The notes under the pieces are model-generated. The model made no database searches. It was not told the DNA's origin and was given only the letters and a program-made list of their open reading frames with translations. DNA of 64,000 bases from Letharia columbiana (lineage: Eukaryota > Ascomycota > Lecanoromycetes > Lecanorales > Parmeliaceae), in assembly GCF_014066305.1 (NCBI RefSeq), contig NW_023501036.1, positions 383,501 through 447,500 of the forward strand, in the 5' to 3' direction. A program made the translations under genes and the position numbers. Within the stretch, counting starts at the first letter, position 1. Each line of letters opens with the position of its first letter. This document shows positions 60,583 to 64,000 of the stretch, piece after piece.

Positions 60583-61299
60583 TACAGCAAGAAGTGTTGT
60601 TTATTGAGAACGAGCGTCTCCGATAAGCAAAGTGGACAAATTTCAAAGGATGAGGAATTGTCTACGGGGTCCTTGGAGGCTGAAGTGGGGGCAGTTGCGG
60701 CTCAAACCCCGAATATCAGTGAGCCTTGACGCTGGCATTACAAATGGGTTCATGGTGCTTGAATTACTCATTCAAATTGACCTATTTCGAGTATCCCACG
60801 ACTCATAACATTGCCTACATTCACCGTGGGTGATGTCGACGTTGTCAGAAAGAGGTGATTCTAATAATTGTTTGATCTGCGGTAACGATAGACAGCCGTG
60901 ACATCTCGTTGCATTTGTATGTAACTGCTCTTGATATATAGTGGCAGCCATTATGTATACAGCCCCAGCTATCGTGGTACAACTGGTGGTGGGCTGTTCT
61001 TTGCGATTCGTCGTGGAAACCTGCCTACAACAATAGAGTAAGGTAGTTCTGAGGGCGAAGCACTGCGGCATGACTCGCTAGCGTGGCTGATCTTTGCTGT
61101 TTGCACACCAACTTCAAAGCTAAGGCAACCCCGCGAATCCGCCCACGAACACGCCCCAAGGTAAAGTATAGAGCATCTACATACCCTAGCATCACATACT
61201 CACGCACATTCATCATCCGAACAATCCTCATCCTCTTCAACTCTGCACTTCTTCTCCGCTCCGAACGAAAGCATTCTGAGGATGCGATAAGACCTCGGC
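60583..61299. other. Intergenic, nothing recognised
   Basis: Divergent region between the pseudogene and the membrane-protein gene; only short frames. Confidence 0.45.
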
Positions 61300-62018
61300 A
61301 TGTCTACTCTCAGCTTCCACAACTTCTCCTGGAAAGGCGACCCCAAATGGTGGAACGCCTCCAGCTGGACTGGCTACGGCCCCATCGTCGTCTGCGTCAT
61401 CTTCGCAATAGCTATCGTACAAGTCGTGTGCGGTTCCATCTGGATAGTCCAGCTAGGTAATCATTTGACAGTGTACGCTCTGCTCCGCTTCACCAATCGA
61501 ATGTTCGAGCCCTTCCCGTACCATCAATACGCTGAAACAATCACAGGCCAATGATCATACAAACATTACTCATACCAGGCTGTTCCTTCTTCAATGCCAT
61601 CCCTTCCATCCATCTACACATGCTGCTCCGCAACAACCCTCCTAAAATGGCCATCTGGTTCTCCTCCATCTTCGTCATCCTCTACCTCTGCTCCGCGATC
61701 CTCTCCCTCGCCGCCTGCGCCGGCTCATCCCCCACCGGCATCCCTCACGGCCTGCGCCGTGCCGAATGTCCTCAGGGCACCCCTGGCGGCCCTGAGCATG
61801 GTGTCAGTAAAGCGGTCTGGGATACGATGGTTGTGTTTCAATTCTTCTCGGTGGTAGGCTACGGGTTACATGGTAGTATGGCGTATAAGGTGCATAGGGT
61901 ACTGAAGGGGCGGAGGGAAAGAGGCGAGATAGAAGCACTGGATCCGGAACAGGAGGAGGCGAGGAGGCAGAAAGCTAGGGATCTGTGGCAGAAGAATTAT
62001 CGAATGGAAGGTCTATAG
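61300..62018 (+). CDS. Four-helix membrane protein, unknown
   Basis: Exons 61300-61456 and 61579-62018 (122-bp intron), 198 aa. Short N-terminus FSWKGDPKWWNASSWTG, helix 1 PIVVCVIFAIAIVQVVCGSI, a short hydrophobic stretch around the intron (VQLGCSFFNAIPSI), helix MAIWFSSIFVILYLCSAIL, a Cys/Pro/Gly loop (CAGSSPTGIPHG, CPQGTPGG), and helix WDTMVVFQFFSVVGYGLHGSM. The charged C-terminus (RRERGEIEALDPEQEEARRQ) faces the cytosol by the positive-inside rule. Topology resembles small MARVEL-type fungal membrane proteins; no motif proves it. Confidence 0.75.
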
Positions 62019-63186
62019 ACGGGTTTCTCGTGGGAGAAGAATGGATCTGGATGGTGGGATCCTGGATCTTTGGTGTTTGGAGTACAGGTTGGGACGATCA
62101 TGAATGGCAATTTTGAGAGGCGGTAACATATTTTGTAAACTAAGTCGAAGGCCGAAATACCTACAGCCCCCGCTGCCACAGAGAGCGTGGTACGTCGATG
62201 AACATGGCTCGAACGAGGAAATCTAAATGCCAACCCAGACAGAGAGTGGTCATGGAAGCATGGGCAGTTTGGGCGTTGGCCCTTCTTTCCTCACTGGAGC
62301 TGCATTCAGTTGGAGCATCATGAGCTGAATAGGTGAGAGGAACTAGTTGATATCATAAGCCAACACTGGTACCCCACAGGCTAGTCTTCTTCTTCTTCAG
62401 TTCTTGGGTGATGTCCTCCAATAGAAGGGCGAGTTCTTTGCTAAGTCTCTTCGCTACCATACCAACATCGTCTGGTATTGCCTTGCGCTGTGTGTCTCCT
62501 CGGTCATGACAAGCTCGGCGCATATGTTGTACAACTGGACAGAAACCGCGAATCGCTTATGAAGGGAGACCAGTCCGGCGATGGATCCGACGATTGATAA
62601 ATGTCGCGGTGCTGGCGGGGAGCGATACGGCTTCGAGGGCTTCACCTACGCCTGGGCCGCTTGAGAGGGCGAGGATCGGATGGCGCGGGAGGTCGAGTTG
62701 GATGTCAGTCGAGCTGGTAGCATTGAAATCCTGGCCAGAACGAGCTTCTGCCGCGCATTAATTTATTTGTTCGCATTCTGAGAAGCTCGCTGTGAATACT
62801 CGGAGGGCTATGAATGCTGTGTGATCATTTACGTGTCGACGCGTCATGCTTGTCGCGAGTGGTGGCCGACCTTTCATTTAAAGGGGCTGGCTGCAAGCAT
62901 GTCGGGCGATAATGATTACTGGTCGCAGATCCTATTCGTCAGATACACTCCACGAGACCGGGCACTGCGCGCTTTCAAAAATCACGGTCTAAAAAATAAT
63001 GAATCTGTTCTCCCAATATTGAATGGTACTACCTCCTCGAACCCGAAGCCGCCCCTTTCATCCAGCTCTCCCTGCATGCCACCGCCGTACTGCAGCCCTC
63101 AAACGAAACCCAGGTACCTATCTAGTAGTTCACCGCCACTTCAACACGATCCCTTCGAGTTTCACCGCCCGGCCTGTCTCGTGGTC
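62019..63186. other. Intergenic with a possible STAND N-terminal remnant
   Basis: On the minus strand, about 62645-62454, a short frame reads HLSIVGSIAGLVSLHKRFAV and VQLYNICAELVMTEE, similar to the helical N-terminal domain of fungal NLR-like proteins. It stops after 63 codons and has no continuation. Otherwise nothing recognised. Confidence 0.35.
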
Positions 63187-63864
63187 TCATATTCTGAAGA
63201 AGCAGGGGGGCCTGCGGCTGGTGTTGCAGTGGCGATAGCGATGGTAGATGACGCTTGCGTATATAAGGGTGGCGATGTGGGAGAGACTGCTCGTGAGGAG
63301 TGTCAACGGGGATCGATGTTTGCAAGCAAAATGGCATGTTTTTTCAAAAAAAAGGGGGAATTGGCGGTTGAGGAAGGGAGAGAGGAAGGGAGGGATGGGG
63401 AAACTGGACTCACAGCGTCAGGGCGGCAGCAAGGACATAGCGAGTCCAGCCATCCACGGTTTGGAGTTGATACTCGCTGCTGTTTATCAGGGAGGTTTCC
63501 GCCGCTTGGTTATAGATTGTGACGACGATGAAGTATGTGGACCAGAAGAGCGTCTTTGCGGTCTGGAAGATCAGGTAGGTTAGGGGTTGGAGGTTGCGTT
63601 TGGCGTAGAGGAGGATTTCCGTGAGGGTGAGGACGAAGGTCGTGATGCAGAAGAGGACGTATACGACATCGATGCTATTGGGAAGGTTAGTTCGTGAGCG
63701 TTGGTTTCTAGAATGTAGGAGAGGTCTGGGTACGGTGTGAGTGGTGGAGAGGCCGCTATGCTGAAGACGAGCCAGCCGAATATGGCGGCTGTTAGGAGGC
63801 TCTGGAAGATCCATAGAGGGATCAGAATGTGTTTTCGCCATGGTGAACGGCGTGGTGGTGCCAT
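63187..63864 (-). CDS. Small four-helix membrane protein, 3 exons
   Basis: Exons 63864-63734, 63674-63414 and 63289-63187 (introns 59 and 124 bp), 164 aa. Start MAPPRRSPWRKH; an upstream in-frame ATG at 63903 is possible. Helices: ILIPLWIFQSLLTAAIFGWL, DVVYVLFCITTFVLTLTEIL, LIFQTAKTLFWSTYFIVVTI and, after SSEYQLQTVDGWTRYVLAAA, the last LSHIATLIYASVIYHR formed across intron 2. Intron 1 (GTACCC...CTAAC...ATAG) joins PPLTP to IDVVYV. The four-helix layout, with a luminal loop before the last helix, is common in fungal MARVEL-like proteins. Function unknown. Confidence 0.7.
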
Positions 63865-64000
63865 TGAGGTGTTCGATGAGGATGGTGGAGGGGAAGAGTG
63901 CATTGGACGGGGAGAAATGGAAAGCAGGAGGCCCAATTATCGTTGGTATTGTTTCCGATATCTGTCTTTTTGAGACAGGAGACTGCTCTCGCCGAAAGGA

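Overview
The window is nuclear DNA of a filamentous ascomycete (Pezizomycotina). The genes have fungal-type spliceosomal introns with GT/GC...AG ends and CTGAC/CTAAC branch sites. The gene set is ascomycete-type: homoaconitase LYS4, MCR1, CYC2, AIM32, FAR11/HAM-2, a LAT-type amino-acid permease, and STAND/NLR-like relics. The first 8.7 kb is an AT-rich island with the dinucleotide signature of repeat-induced point mutation (RIP). Dothideomycetes or Leotiomycetes would fit, but the sequence alone does not settle the class. No tRNA, rRNA or CRISPR array was seen.

Layout. 1-8736: RIP-destroyed repeats without usable reading frames, holding a 92-bp minisatellite (about 2738-3288) and two direct copies of a roughly 2.1-kb element (about 3731-5872 and 6271-8432). 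8.7-17.5 kb: a small membrane-protein ORF, then a divergent amino-acid biosynthesis pair, SER1 (phosphoserine aminotransferase, minus) and LYS4 (homoaconitase, plus), both intact and intron-rich, then a small Cys/His-rich protein. 17.5-25.5 kb: gene-poor, with a decayed NACHT/ankyrin gene. 26.6-38 kb: several predicted secreted proteins around MCR1 (mitochondrial NADH-cytochrome b5 reductase), a coiled-coil/disordered protein and an MMTAG2-like nuclear protein. 38.7-50 kb: a dense conserved block with MTQ1 (release-factor glutamine methyltransferase), FAR11/HAM-2 (STRIPAK), an amino-acid permease, CYC2 and AIM32. 50-54.3 kb: nothing recognised. 54.3-57.1 kb: a Thr/Ser-rich mucin-like surface protein built from ten exons. 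57-64 kb: decayed STAND-like pieces and two small four-helix membrane proteins.

Connections. LYS4, MCR1, MTQ1, CYC2 and AIM32 are all expected in mitochondria. SER1 and LYS4 share an 823-bp divergent promoter that carries a perfect 31-bp direct repeat, one copy near each gene. SER1, LYS4 and the mucin-like gene carry an unusual class of long introns (about 118-158 bp) with internal inverted repeats. Several otherwise conserved genes (FAR11, MTQ1, the permease) are each broken by single-base changes, mostly in mononucleotide runs, which looks more like assembly error than gene loss. The NLR-like and STAND-like genes look truly dead; all three of their in-frame stops can be explained by CpA-to-TpA changes.
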